Part shown: positions 50,595 through 59,872 of the stretch, one piece after another
Position numbering within the stretch: position 1 is the first letter of the stretch
Layout: every line of letters begins with the position of its first letter
Origin: RPQJ01 sp963793675
Lineage (GTDB): Bacteria > Pseudomonadota > Gammaproteobacteria > Steroidobacterales > Steroidobacteraceae
Assembly: GCA_963793675.1 (NCBI GenBank)
Contig: CAWCBA010000008.1
Coordinates: 248,001-312,000, forward strand
Reading direction: 5' to 3'
DNA: 64,000 bases
Notes under the pieces: generated by a model
What the model was told of the DNA's origin: nothing
Databases searched by the model: none
What the model saw: only the letters and a program-made list of their open reading frames with translations
Position numbers and translations under genes: made by a program

Positions 50595-52106
50595 ATGTGT
50601 GGCATCGTCGGTATCGTCGGTTTCACCCCGGTCAACCAGCAGATCTACGACGCGCTCACCGTCCTGCAGCATCGTGGACAGGATGCGGCAGGCATCATGA
50701 CGGAGCACGAAGGCGCGCTGTACCTGCGCAAGGACGTGGGTCTCGTGCGTGACGTGTTCCAGCAGCGGCACATGCTGCAGCTGAAAGGCAACGTCGGCAT
50801 CGGCCACGTGCGCTACCCGACGGCGGGTTGCGACAGTTCCGACGAGGCGCAGCCGTTCTACGTGAATGCGCCGTATGGCATCTGCCTGGCGCACAACGGC
50901 AACCTCACCAACGCCCAGCAGCTCGCGGACGTGCTGATGCGAGAGGACCGCCGGCACCTCAACACCTCGTCCGACTCGGAAGTGCTGCTCAACGTGCTCG
51001 CGAGCGAGCTGCAGCGTTTCGGCACGACGAGCGCCTCGGCCGCCGACATCTTCGCCGCGATCAGCGCGACGTTCCGCCGGATCCAGGGCGGCTACGCCGT
51101 CGTCGCGATGATCCTCGGCCACGGCGTGATCGGCTTCCGCGATCCGCACGGCATCCGCCCGCTGGTCATCGGCAAGCGCGATACAGCGCGCGGTCGCGAG
51201 CACATGATCGCGTCGGAAAGCGTCGCGCTCGACCAGAGCGGGTTCGAGCTGATGCGCGACGTGGGTCCGGGCGAGGCCGTGTACATCGACGAGACCGGCC
51301 GCCTGCACACGAAGCAGTGTGCCAATCCCGTGCGTCATACCCCGTGCATTTTCGAGTACGTCTACTTTGCGCGGCCCGATTCGATCATCGACAACATCTC
51401 GGTCTACAAGGCGCGCCTGCGCATGGGCGAACTGCTGGCGGAGAAAATCCGTTGCACGCGCCCGAACCACGACATCGACGTCGTGATCCCGATTCCCGAC
51501 ACCAGCCGTACCAGCGCGATGCAGGTCGCGCAGATCCTCGGCGTCAAGTACCGCGAAGGGTTCATCAAGAACCGCTACATCGGCCGCACCTTCATCATGC
51601 CGGAGCAGGGCCAGCGCAAGAAGTCGGTGCGCAACAAGCTCAACGCGATCGACCTCGAGTTCCGCGGCAAGAACGTGCTGCTGGTCGACGACTCGATCGT
51701 GCGCGGCACCACGTCGGCGCAGATCATCGAGATCGCGCGCGAGGCGGGCGCCAACAAGGTGTATTTCGCCTCGGCTGCGCCGCCGGTGCGTTACCCGAAC
51801 GTCTACGGCATCGACATGCCGGCGGCTTCCGAACTCGTCGCGGCAGGCCGCACCGAGGACGAAGTGGCCAGGCTGATCGGCGCGGACTGGCTGATCTACC
51901 AGGACCTCGACGACCTCGTGAAGGCCGTGCGCCACCACGACTCGGGCGTGAGCCAGTTCGACACGTCGTGCTTCTCTGGTGAATACGTCACCGGCGACAT
52001 CACGCCTGAGTACCTCGACCGGCTGCAGCGCGAGCGATCGGATCTCGCGAAGCAGACCCGCAACACCGGCACCGCCGCTTCGGGCGTGCTGAAGGCCGTC
52101 GTCTGA
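50595..52106 (+). CDS. purF: Amidophosphoribosyltransferase
   Basis: 503 residues. First committed step of purine synthesis: PRPP + Gln to phosphoribosylamine. The mature N-terminal nucleophile is Cys2 in MCGIVGIVG, so no propeptide. Glutaminase domain: HNGNLTNAQQL and HLNTSSDSEVLLN; PRTase domain: NVLLVDDSIVRGTTSAQII (PRPP loop), IPDTSRTSAMQVA and YREGFIKNRYIGRTFIMP. The start is fixed by this Cys; an upstream in-frame codon would bury it. Confidence 0.97.
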   Translation: MCGIVGIVGFTPVNQQIYDALTVLQHRGQDAAGIMTEHEGALYLRKDVGLVRDVFQQRHMLQLKGNVGIGHVRYPTAGCDSSDEAQPFYVNAPYGICLAHNGNLTNAQQLADVLMREDRRHLNTSSDSEVLLNVLASELQRFGTTSASAADIFAAISATFRRIQGGYAVVAMILGHGVIGFRDPHGIRPLVIGKRDTARGREHMIASESVALDQSGFELMRDVGPGEAVYIDETGRLHTKQCANPVRHTPCIFEYVYFARPDSIIDNISVYKARLRMGELLAEKIRCTRPNHDIDVVIPIPDTSRTSAMQVAQILGVKYREGFIKNRYIGRTFIMPEQGQRKKSVRNKLNAIDLEFRGKNVLLVDDSIVRGTTSAQIIEIAREAGANKVYFASAAPPVRYPNVYGIDMPAASELVAAGRTEDEVARLIGADWLIYQDLDDLVKAVRHHDSGVSQFDTSCFSGEYVTGDITPEYLDRLQRERSDLAKQTRNTGTAASGVLKAVV

Positions 52107-52119
52107 CGCCTGCTGCCCG

Positions 52120-52188
52120 CTCTCCCGCTGCAGCGGGAGAGTGCCGTAGTGAGTGGCGCCCCGGCGAGGGCAGCGGGGTGAGGGCCTC
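52120..52188. repeat. Intergenic palindrome with GGGGTGAGGG tail
   Basis: CTCTCCCGCTG|CAGCGGGAGAG (52120-52141) is a perfect 22-bp palindrome just after purF, followed by GTGAGTGGCGCCCCGGCG and GCAGCGGGGTGAGGGC. This resembles the CTCTCCC...GGGAGAG...GGGTGAGGG intergenic repeats common in high-GC proteobacteria. No T-run, so not a classical terminator. Confidence 0.65.
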
Positions 52189-53445
52189 GTGACTCCGCGC
52201 GACATCCTCCTGGATTGCTTTCGTGCCGCGCTCGTCGCCGTCGACGGACGGCGGGCCGTGCAGCAGGAACTGGCCCGACGGCCGCTGCGCGGTCCGTGGC
52301 ACCTGGTTGCCATCGGCAAGGCCGCTGCAGCGATGGCGCAGGGCGCGGTCGACGTGCTGGATTCGAGGATTGCCGGCGGCCTGATCGTCGTCCCGGTCGA
52401 TCACGTGCCGGCCGGCTTCAATCCGGCGTCACATGGCCTGCAAGTCACCTACGGATCGCATCCCCTGCCAGACGAGGCGAGCCTCGCCGCAGGCCAGGTC
52501 GTCGCCAGCTTCGTGACAGGGCTCGATGCCAAGGCGCAGGTGCTGTTCCTGGTTTCCGGCGGCGCCTCGAGCCTCGTCGACTGGCTCGTACCCGGTACCG
52601 GTCTCGCCGATCTGCAGGCATTGAATCGGTGGGCACTGCAGTCGGGCGCGTCCATCGCGCAGGTCAATGCCACGCGCAGGCGCATCTCGCGACTGAAGGG
52701 CGGTGGCCTCGCGCGCATCGCGCATGGCCGGCGGACGCAGGCCCTGATGATTTCCGACGTGCCGGGTGACGATCCGCGCATCATCGGTTCCGGACTGTTG
52801 CATGCTTTCCCGGACGAACCGGCAGACGAGCCAGGCGCGGCGGCGCTGCCACCGCATTTGCGCGACCTGCTGGCTCGACTGCAGCCGAGTGCGCGGACCA
52901 GCGCAGGCGTGCCCGAGGTGCCAGTGCGGATCGTGGCATCACTTGGGTCTGCCTGTCGCGCGGCGGCAGCAGCAGCGCGCGCACGAGGGCTGAAGGCAAG
53001 CCTGGTGCGCGCCCGCATCGACGGCGATGCGGCCGAACTCGGGGTCCGCTTCGTCGCGTCACTCGCGCGGCAGCCGGAAGGTAGCGTGCAGATCCGGGGT
53101 GGCGAATCCACGGTGCGGCTGCCAGCGCAGCCGGGTCGCGGTGGCCGGAACCAGCATCTCGCGCTCGCCGCCGCGCTCGAACTCGAACGCCGCGCACTGC
53201 ACGATGCGAGCCTGCTTGCTGCCGGCACCGACGGCATCGATGGCGCTTCGAGCGATGCAGGCGCACTGGTCGACGACGAGACGTGCCAGCGCGGACGCGA
53301 AGCGGGCTGCGATCCGGCTGCCTCGCTCGCACGCGCGGATTCCGGTACTTTTCTCGAGGCGGCCGGTGATCTGCTGCATACTGGGCCCACGCTGACGAAC
53401 GTCGGCGATCTCGTCTTGGGGTTGAGGCTGGGAGGGCATCGATGA
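52189..53445 (+). CDS. Glycerate 2-kinase (MOFRL/DUF4147 family)
   Basis: 418 residues from GTG 52189 (VTPRDILLDCFRAALVAVDG). It phosphorylates D-glycerate to 2-phosphoglycerate in the serine, glyoxylate and tartrate routes. Family blocks: HLVAIGKAAAAMAQGAVDVL, YGSHPLPDEASLAAG, LFLVSGGASSLVDWLVPG, NATRRRISRLKGGGLA, MISDVPGDDPRIIGSG, GRGGRNQHLALAAALEL and GPTLTNVGDLVLGL. Close to TtuD/GckA types. Ends with a 4-bp overlap into the next kinase gene. No pathway partner is adjacent. Confidence 0.88.
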   Translation: MTPRDILLDCFRAALVAVDGRRAVQQELARRPLRGPWHLVAIGKAAAAMAQGAVDVLDSRIAGGLIVVPVDHVPAGFNPASHGLQVTYGSHPLPDEASLAAGQVVASFVTGLDAKAQVLFLVSGGASSLVDWLVPGTGLADLQALNRWALQSGASIAQVNATRRRISRLKGGGLARIAHGRRTQALMISDVPGDDPRIIGSGLLHAFPDEPADEPGAAALPPHLRDLLARLQPSARTSAGVPEVPVRIVASLGSACRAAAAAARARGLKASLVRARIDGDAAELGVRFVASLARQPEGSVQIRGGESTVRLPAQPGRGGRNQHLALAAALELERRALHDASLLAAGTDGIDGASSDAGALVDDETCQRGREAGCDPAASLARADSGTFLEAAGDLLHTGPTLTNVGDLVLGLRLGGHR

Positions 53446-54692
53446 CGTTGCGGGCATTGATCGTGAGCGACCGGGCCGATTACCGGCAGCTGCTCGCGCA
53501 TCACGTCACGCTCGAATGGCGCGATGCGCTGCCGGCCGAATACGAACCCGCCACGCGCGGACGCCTGCCCGCGGAATTCACCGGCAGCGCCTACGACGTC
53601 GTGCTGCTCGACCACGAAGTGCAGGATTCGCGTGGCCTGGAATGGCTCGAGGACCTGACCGACCGGCCCGGCTTTCCGCCCATCGTCTATTTTGCGCCCG
53701 GCGGGGCTGGCGCGGTCGGTGACAAGGCAAGGTCCGTGGGCGCGCTGGCCGTGCTGACGCGCACGGAATTCGAGCATGCGGACCTGTGCGGCGCACTGCG
53801 CACGGCGCTGGCCAGTCGTCGCAACGTGCTGGCGGAAACCTCACGTGCCGCGCTCGAACACAGTCCGCCTGACCGATTCGGCTCGGTGCGCATCCGCGGC
53901 CATCGCTGCCTGCGCCGCCTCGCCGTGGGCGGTTCCTCGAGCGTGTTCCTCGCCGAGAACGTGCGCACGGGCGAGCAACGCGTCCTCAAGATCTTCCGGC
54001 AGGTGCCGGATATCGTCGAGGGCAGCACCACGTTCGATCGCTTCCTGCGCGAATTCGATCTCGTGGCGCACCTGCGGCATCCGAACATCGCGCGCATCTT
54101 CGACATCGGCGTCGCGGACGATCATCTCTACCTCGCCATGGAATTCTTTCCGGGCGGCGACCTGCGCTCGCGCATGCGTGAACGTCTCGAGCCAGCGCAG
54201 GCGCTGGGCTACGTACGGCAGATGGCGGCGGCGCTCGGCGCGCTGCATGAAGTCGGCGTCCTGCATCGCGACGTGAAGCCGGGCAACCTGCTGCTGCGCG
54301 AGGACGGCTCGGTAGCCTTCATCGATTTCGGCCTCGCGCGCCAGTTGCGGCTGGAGAGCGATATCACCGGAGTCGGTGCGATATTCGGCACGCCGCACTA
54401 CATGAGTCCCGAGCAGGGACATGGCTCGCCGCTCGACGTACGCAGCGACCTCTACAGCCTCGGCGTGGTCTTGTATGAAATGCTGACCGGCGAAAAGCCC
54501 TACATCGCGGAAACGCCGCTCGCGGTGATCTACATGCACGCCAATTCTTCGATCCCGCGCCTGCCGCAGAACATGGCGTACCTGCAGCCGCTGCTCGATG
54601 GATTGCTCGCGAAGAAGCCGGCCGATCGCCTGCCGTCGGCCGCCGCGATCGTCGCCAACATCGACGAGTTGCTGAAGAGCGCAGCCGCCTGA
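53442..54692 (+). CDS. Ser/Thr protein kinase with receiver-like N-terminal domain
   Basis: 416 residues. Residues 1-125 look like a response-regulator receiver (ALIVSDRADYRQLLAHHV; YDVVLLDHEVQDSRGLEWLE with the probable phospho-Asp) but the conserved Lys is replaced (ALAVLTRTEF), so it may be degenerate. Residues ~150-405 are a Hanks kinase: LAVGGSSSVFLAE, RVLKIF lysine, LHRDVKPGNLLL, FIDFGLAR, GTPHYMSPEQ and DLYSLGVVLYEMLTGEKPY. No membrane segment. Coupled by a 4-bp overlap to glycerate kinase and 10 bp from miaE. Substrate unknown. Confidence 0.88.
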   Translation: MTLRALIVSDRADYRQLLAHHVTLEWRDALPAEYEPATRGRLPAEFTGSAYDVVLLDHEVQDSRGLEWLEDLTDRPGFPPIVYFAPGGAGAVGDKARSVGALAVLTRTEFEHADLCGALRTALASRRNVLAETSRAALEHSPPDRFGSVRIRGHRCLRRLAVGGSSSVFLAENVRTGEQRVLKIFRQVPDIVEGSTTFDRFLREFDLVAHLRHPNIARIFDIGVADDHLYLAMEFFPGGDLRSRMRERLEPAQALGYVRQMAAALGALHEVGVLHRDVKPGNLLLREDGSVAFIDFGLARQLRLESDITGVGAIFGTPHYMSPEQGHGSPLDVRSDLYSLGVVLYEMLTGEKPYIAETPLAVIYMHANSSIPRLPQNMAYLQPLLDGLLAKKPADRLPSAAAIVANIDELLKSAAA

Positions 54693-54702
54693 GGTCCTGC
54701 CG

Positions 54703-55296
54703 GTGAGCGCTCCCGTCGTGCTGCAGTCGACGACCGATCCACGCTGGTTCCGGCTGGCCGTGCAGCGCTGGCAGGACCTGCTGCTCGATCACGCGAATTG
54801 CGAGAAAAAAGCCGCGTCGACGGCGCTCGCCCTGATGTTCTCGTACCCCGAAGACTTCGAGCTGGCCGAGCGCATGTCGCGCCTGGCGCGCGAGGAATTG
54901 CGGCACTTTGAACTGGTGCAGCAGCAGCTGACGGCGCTGCAGGTGCCGTTCCGGCGCCTGAGCCCGTCACGCTATGCCGAGGGCCTGCGCAAGGCGCTGC
55001 GGCGTACGGAACCCGAGCGCCGGATGGACCTGCTGCTGATCGGTGCGTTGATCGAGGCGCGCTCGCACGAGCGGTTCATCGGGCTGATCCCGATGCTCGG
55101 CGAACCCCTCGGCCCGTTCTACGCGTCGTTGGCGGCGGCCGAATCCCGGCACGCCGGACTCTACCTGCGCCTGGCCGACAAGCGTGGTGATGGCGCGCGT
55201 GATCGCCTGCTGCAGCTGGCAGCGGTCGAGGCGGAGCTTGCCGTTGCGCCGGACGCCGAGTTCCGGTTCCACTCGGGCACGCCGCAGGAAGGGTAG
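54703..55296 (+). CDS. miaE: tRNA-(ms2io6A37)-hydroxylase
   Basis: 197 residues, GTG start. Di-iron ferritin-like oxygenase hydroxylating the isopentenyl group of ms2i6A37. Ligands: HANCEKKAASTALALMF, LAREELRHFELV, LLLIGALIEARSHERF and AAAESRHAGLYLRLA, giving the four-helix di-iron site. N-terminal TDPRWFRLAVQRWQDLLLDH is the usual MiaE beginning. Followed by family C repeats and a family B palindrome. Confidence 0.93.
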   Translation: MSAPVVLQSTTDPRWFRLAVQRWQDLLLDHANCEKKAASTALALMFSYPEDFELAERMSRLAREELRHFELVQQQLTALQVPFRRLSPSRYAEGLRKALRRTEPERRMDLLLIGALIEARSHERFIGLIPMLGEPLGPFYASLAAAESRHAGLYLRLADKRGDGARDRLLQLAAVEAELAVAPDAEFRFHSGTPQEG

Positions 55297-55318
55297 GAAG
55301 GGCAGGAAGGCCAGGAAG
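55288..55318 (+). repeat. Family C repeats after miaE
   Basis: CAGGAAGGGTAGGAAGGGCAGG then GGCCAGGAAG: about three degenerate 9-bp units overlapping the miaE stop. The complementary pyrimidine copy sits at 55400-55431 beside the convergent lpxH, mirroring the arrangement around 23 kb. Confidence 0.75.
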
Positions 55319-55327
55319 TGAAGAAGA

Positions 55328-55399
55328 GGAAATAGGGGACGCTCACCTATTTCCCCGCACCTGATTTCCGCGGGAAATAGGTGAGCGTCCCCTATTTCC
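55328..55399. repeat. REP-like palindrome pair, family B copy 1
   Basis: Two exact 28-bp reverse-complement arms (55328-55355 and 55372-55399) around a 16-nt spacer. Each arm is itself a hairpin: GGAAATAGG, spacer GGACGCTCA, CCTATTTCC. The nested symmetry is that of paired REP units mobilised by REP-associated tyrosine transposases; no such transposase is in the window. It lies between convergent miaE and lpxH. Confidence 0.88.
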
Positions 55400-55431
55400 T
55401 TCCTGGCCTTCCTCCCCTTCCTCACCTTCCC
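55400..55431 (-). repeat. Family C repeats, inverted, beside lpxH
   Basis: + strand reads TTCCTGGCCTTCCTCCCC and TTCCTCACCTTCCC, the complement of GGAAGG units, touching the lpxH 3' end. Confidence 0.7.
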
Positions 55432-56159
55432 AAGGTCCGCAACTCCACGCCGTCGTCGCGCCACTCGAGCACGCTGCCTTGCGTGTACCAGTCGCCGAGC
55501 ACGATGCGGCGCGCCGGTTTGCCGTCCACGTCGAGCGCATGAATCGCCGGGCGGTGGGTGTGCCCATGCACCAGCGTGCTGACGCGCGCATGCCGCAGCG
55601 AGTCGACGACGGCGGCCGGCGTCACGTCCATGATCTCCGCTGCCGTCGCGCCCACGTGCATCTGGCTTCCCGCCCGCAATTTCCGGCCCAGCTTGCGCCG
55701 CGACTCGAGGCCCAGGTGGCGCAGCACGAACAAGGTGATGGGGTTGCGAAGGATTCGGCGCAGGCGCTGGTAGCTGGTGTCGCCGGTGCAGAGCACGTCG
55801 CCGTGCATCAGCAGCACCCGCTCGCCGTGCAGGTCGACGACCGTGCCATCCTCGAGCAGGGTGCAGCCGGTCTCGGTGGCGAAGCGCGAGCCGATCAGGA
55901 AGTCGCGGTTGCCATGCAGGAAATAGGTGGGCACGCCCGCATCGTGCAGCGCGCGCAGTTCCGCGACGATCGAGCGCACGGCCGGATCGGGATCATCATC
56001 GCCGAGCCAGGCTTCGAACAGGTCGCCGAGGATGTAGAGCGCGCGCGCCTCGCGCGCCTCACCGCGCAGGAAGTCGACGAACTGCCGCGCGATCCCGGGC
56101 GCCGAAGGATCGAGGTGCAGGTCCGAGATCAGCAGCGTCTTGCGGCGGTCGGCGTTCAC
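55422..56159 (-). CDS. lpxH: UDP-2,3-diacylglucosamine diphosphatase
   Basis: 245 residues, lipid A pathway hydrolase yielding lipid X. Calcineurin-like metal motifs: LLISDLHLDPSAPG, ILGDLFEAWLGDDD, FLHGNRDFLIG, LMHGDVLCTGD and VHGHTHRPAIH. The GNRDFLIG phrase separates LpxH from LpxG/LpxI. Start overlaps the cyclophilin stop by 4 bp. Confidence 0.95.
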   Translation of the reverse strand: MNADRRKTLLISDLHLDPSAPGIARQFVDFLRGEAREARALYILGDLFEAWLGDDDPDPAVRSIVAELRALHDAGVPTYFLHGNRDFLIGSRFATETGCTLLEDGTVVDLHGERVLLMHGDVLCTGDTSYQRLRRILRNPITLFVLRHLGLESRRKLGRKLRAGSQMHVGATAAEIMDVTPAAVVDSLRHARVSTLVHGHTHRPAIHALDVDGKPARRIVLGDWYTQGSVLEWRDDGVELRTLGR

Positions 56160-56770
56160 TTGGGCGTGGCGGCCTCGCCGACGATGCGGGCTGTCGTGAT
56201 GACGACCGGTTGCAGTGGCGTGTCTTCCTCAAATGTGGCGCGTGATCCGGTCGCGACGCTGGCGATCCGGTCGATGACGTCCATGCCGTCGACCACGCGG
56301 CCAAAGACCGCATATCCCCAGCGCATGGGGGAGGGGTCGAGCGCAATGTTGTCGGCCATGTTGACGAAGAACTGGGCGGTGCCGCTGTGCGGATCGCCGG
56401 TGCGCGCGAGCGCGACCGTGCCGCGCCGGTTGCTCAGTCCGTTGCCGCTTTCATTGGGCACGCCGCCGCGGACCGGCTTCTCGGTGCCCTCCGGCAGGAA
56501 CCCACCACCCTGGACGACGAAGTTGCCGACGATCCGGTGGAAGATCGTGCCGTCGTAATGCTGGTCGCGGACGTACTGCAGGAAATTCGCGGCGGTGAGC
56601 GGCGCACGCAGCGGGTCGACCTCGATCGTAAAGGCGCCCATCGTCGTCTCGAACCGGACCCGCTGCGATCCTGCCTGGATGGCGTCCTGTGACCATGCGG
56701 GCGCGGACAGCCCCGCCGCCAACAACAGGGGCAGGAACGCCCGCGAGAAGGTCAAAAAGCTCAAGGACAT
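56156..56770 (-). CDS. Periplasmic cyclophilin-type peptidyl-prolyl isomerase
   Basis: 204 residues. Signal peptide (residues 1-28, FLPLLLAAGLSAPAWS with a cleavage-like AWS-QD), then a bacterial cyclophilin fold: NFLQYVRDQHYDGTIFHRIV, FVVQGGGF, GTVALARTGDPHSGTAQFFVN and YAVFGRVVDGMDVIDRI. PpiA-like by its export signal. ATG 56770 gives the signal sequence directly; in-frame codons far upstream are not homologous. Coupled to lpxH by a 4-bp overlap. Confidence 0.92.
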   Translation of the reverse strand: MSLSFLTFSRAFLPLLLAAGLSAPAWSQDAIQAGSQRVRFETTMGAFTIEVDPLRAPLTAANFLQYVRDQHYDGTIFHRIVGNFVVQGGGFLPEGTEKPVRGGVPNESGNGLSNRRGTVALARTGDPHSGTAQFFVNMADNIALDPSPMRWGYAVFGRVVDGMDVIDRIASVATGSRATFEEDTPLQPVVITTARIVGEAATPK

Positions 56771-56879
56771 GCGGGCACCCGTTCTGCAAAAAAGGCTGCG
56801 CGGATGGTAAGCGTCCCGGGGCCCATGGGCCAGCGTCGGACGGGGAGGCGATGCACCCGATCCGGTAAGATGCGCGTCC

Positions 56880-58339
56880 ATGCCTGTCACCGCCCAGATC
56901 ACGCGCTTTGCACCGAGCCCCACGGGCGCGCTGCACCTCGGCAACGCCCGCACGGCGCTGTTCAGCTGGCTCGCCGCGCGCGCGTCGGGCGGTCGCTTCG
57001 TGCTGCGGGTCGAGGACACCGATGCCGGCCGCAGCCAGGACGCACTGCTCGAACGGCAGCTCGACGAACTGCGCTGGCTCGGCATCACGTGGGACGAGGG
57101 TCCCGGCGTGGGTGGCCCGCACGGCCCGTATCGGCAGAGTGAGCGCGGTTCCATCTACGCCGAGGCGCTGGCGCAGCTCGAGGCGAACGGCCAGACCTAC
57201 CCGTGCTTCTGCTCGCCAGAAGAACTGCAGTTGTCACGCAAGGCACAGCTGGCTGCGGGCAGGCCGCCGCGGTATGCGCGCACCTGCGCGGGCTTGAGCG
57301 CGGCCGAGGTGCAGCGGCGCATCGACTCCGGCAAGGCGCCGGCGATCCGCTTCCGTGTGCCTGACCATCGCACCGTGGAGTTCGTGGACCGCGTCCACGG
57401 TCCGCAGCGGTTCCAGTCCGACGACATCGGCGACTTCGTGATCCGCCGCGCCGACGGCAGCGTGTCGTTCTTCCTCGGCAACGCGGTGGACGACTCCGCG
57501 ATGGGTATCACGCTGGTCTTGCGGGGTGACGATCACCTGGCCAACACGCCGCGGCAGCTGTTGCTGCTGGAAGCCCTCGGCATGCCGTTGCCCGAGTACG
57601 GTCATTTGCCGCTGGTGCTCGCTCCCAGTGGCACGCCACTGTCGAAGCGCGAGGGCGCCGCCAGCCTGACCGACCTGCGCGCGCAGGGGTACCTGCCGGC
57701 CGCGATCTGCAATTACCTGATCCGGCTCGGCCATGCCTGCGGCAACGATGGCTGGCTCGCGCCGGATCAGCTGGCATCGCATTTCGACCTCGCTCGTACG
57801 AGCCACTCCGCGGCGCGCTTCGACGACGCGCAGTTGCGTCACTGGCAGCGCGAGGCCGTCATGCATTCGACCGACGCGCAGATCGAGCAGTGGCTCGGCA
57901 CGCATCTCGCTGCCCTGCAGCCGGGCGAGGAGCGCAGCGCGTTCGTCGCGGTCGTGAAGGGCAATGTCCTGTTTCCCGCCGAAGTGGACGAGCTCGTGGC
58001 CGTGGTCGCCAGCGATGCGGTGCCGATTTCGGCGGAGGCGACCGCGCAGATCGCCGAGGCGGGCCCGGAGTTCTTCGCGAGCGCGGGCGAGCTTGCTCGG
58101 CCGCGAATGCCAGCGACTTCAAGGGCTGGACGCGCGCCATTGCCGACGCGACGGGCCGCAAGGGCGCAAGACTCTTCATGCCGCTGCGCTCCGCGCTGAC
58201 CGGCGCGACGCACGGACCGGAACTCGCGCCGCTGGTCGGCCTGATGGGCAAGGCCCGTGTCCTCGGCCGGCTCGAACGGGCGCGCGCGCTCGCAGGCAAG
58301 CAGCAACAGGGGACACTCACCTATTTCGGAAATAGGTGA
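56880..58339 (+). CDS. gltX: Glutamate--tRNA ligase, frameshifted near the C-terminus
   Basis: Repaired length 485 residues. Class I synthetase: HIGH-type motif FAPSPTGALHLGNARTALFS, KMSKS-type LSKREGA, with CFCSPEEL zinc-like region and DDSAMGITLVLRGDDH. Near 58100 two surplus bases (one T and one G, each next to an identical base) shift the frame; removing them gives GELLAANASDFKGW. The last ~9 codons (GTLTYFGNR) and the stop lie inside a REP-like hairpin (58309-58347), so the native C-terminus has been replaced. Whether it is GltX1-like discriminating or not cannot be judged. Confidence 0.92.
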
Positions 58340-58347
58340 GCGTCCCC
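58309..58347. repeat. REP-like hairpin, family B copy 2, inside the gltX 3' end
   Basis: GGGGACACTCACCTATTTC (58309-58327) pairs with GAAATAGGTGAGCGTCCCC (58329-58347) with one mismatch and a 1-nt centre. Same consensus as each half of the element at 55.3 kb. It supplies the gltX stop and ends 11 bp before the cysS start. Confidence 0.88.
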
Positions 58348-58358
58348 AATACAGGGCC

Positions 58359-59802
58359 ATGCTGCAGATCCACAACTCGCTGACCGGACGCAAGGAAGTC
58401 TTCAAGCCGCTCGAGCCGGGCAAGGTCCGCATGTACGTCTGCGGCATCACGGTCTACGACTACTGCCACCTCGGTCACGCGCGGATGCTGATCGTGTTCG
58501 ACGTCGTGCGCCGCCATCTCGAGGCATCGGGCTACGACGTCACGTTCGTCCGCAACATCACGGACATCGACGACAAGATCATCCAGCGCGCGCAGCAGAA
58601 CGGCGAGCCGATGCAGGCGCTGACCGAGCGGTTCATCAAGGCGTACCAGGAAGACTGCGCGGCGCTGGGCGTTCGCCTCGGCGATCGCGAGCCGCGCGCG
58701 ACCGAGTTCATCGCGCAGATCGTCGCGATGGTCCAGACGCTGGTGGACAAGGGCTACGCCTACGCGGCCAGCAACGGCGACGTGTACTACGCCGTCGCGA
58801 AGTTCGCGCCATACGGCCAGCTGTCGGGCAAGCGCCTCGCCGACCTGCGCGCCGGCGCGCGCATCGAGGTGGACGAGGCCAAGCGCGATCCGCTCGATTT
58901 CGTGCTGTGGAAGGCGGCGAAGCCGGGCGAGCCCGCCTGGGAATCGCCGTGGGGCCCGGGGCGCCCGGGCTGGCACATCGAGTGCTCCGCGATGTCGGTC
59001 GAGATCCTCGGCCCGCACTTCGACATCCACGGCGGCGGCATGGACCTCAAGTTCCCGCACCACGAGAACGAGATCGCGCAGACCTGCGCGGCGTGCGACT
59101 CGCCGTTCGTGAACGTGTGGATGCACAACGGCTTCGTGCGCGTCGACGACGAGAAGATGTCGAAGTCGCTCGGCAACTTCTTCACGGTGCGCGAGGTGCT
59201 GGAGTGGGTGCGCGACCCGGAGGTCGTGCGCTATTTCATGGTGAACAGCCAGTACCGCGGGCCGATCAATTACACGCCGGACAGCCTGGCGCAGGCGGAT
59301 GCCGCGCTCGAGCGGCTGTACACGTCGCTGCGCGGCGTGCCGGTCATCGCATTGCAGGCGCCGACCAAGGCCACCGAGCGCTTCGTGACCGCGATGGACG
59401 ACGACTTCAACACGCCGATCGCGGTGTCCGAACTGCAGGCGCTCGCGCGCGAGGTCAACACGGCCAAGGCGGCCGGTGACCTCGACAAGGCAGCGGGGCT
59501 GGCCGCGGAGATGCGCGTGCTGGGTGCGCGGCTCGGGTTGCTCGGGCTCGAGCCGGAGGTGTTCCTGCGCAAGCGTGCGGCGAAGCAGGCGAGCGAGGCG
59601 GGCGACGGCCGGGTCGGCGAGACTGCGTCGGCAGCGGCCTCCCTGGCGCGACGCTGACATCGAGCGCCTGATCGACGAGCGCGCCGCGGCCCGCAAGGCG
59701 AAGGACTTCAAGGAATCCGACCGGATCCGCGACCTGCTGGCGTCGAATGGCGTGCAGCTCGAAGACCAGCCGGGTGGCCGGACGCTCTGGCGGCGGGGGT
59801 GA
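58359..59802 (+). CDS. cysS: Cysteine--tRNA ligase, frameshifted near the C-terminus
   Basis: Repaired length 480 residues. Zn ligands and HIGH motif: VRMYVCGITVYDYCHLGHAR; KMSKS motif DDEKMSKSLGNFF; GWHIECSAMS and GGGMDLKFPHHENEIAQT are CysS-specific. Near 59632 a surplus C in CCC breaks the frame; removing it gives AASWRDADIERLIDERAAAR and the end at 59802 with the usual KDFKESDRIRDLL helix. Only 19 bp separate it from gltX, so the two are probably co-transcribed through the family B hairpin. Confidence 0.93.
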
Positions 59803-59832
59803 GGGCTCGGGCGCCCAATCCGGCATGCCCTG

Positions 59833-59872
59833 TCGCGATTGCAAAAGGCAGGCACGCGCAGGTTGCAAGCGA
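59833..59872. repeat. Small family A hairpin next to copy 3
   Basis: TCGCGATTGCAA (59833-59844) and TTGCAAGCGA (59863-59872) pair with a 2-nt bulge; the loop reads AAGGCAGGCACGC, the same apical motif as the larger copies. Its right arm overlaps the left arm of copy 3. Confidence 0.65.

Noticed and set aside
52120..52141. Rho-independent terminator after purF
   Set aside because: A perfect stem but no T-run; it looks like an intergenic repeat instead.
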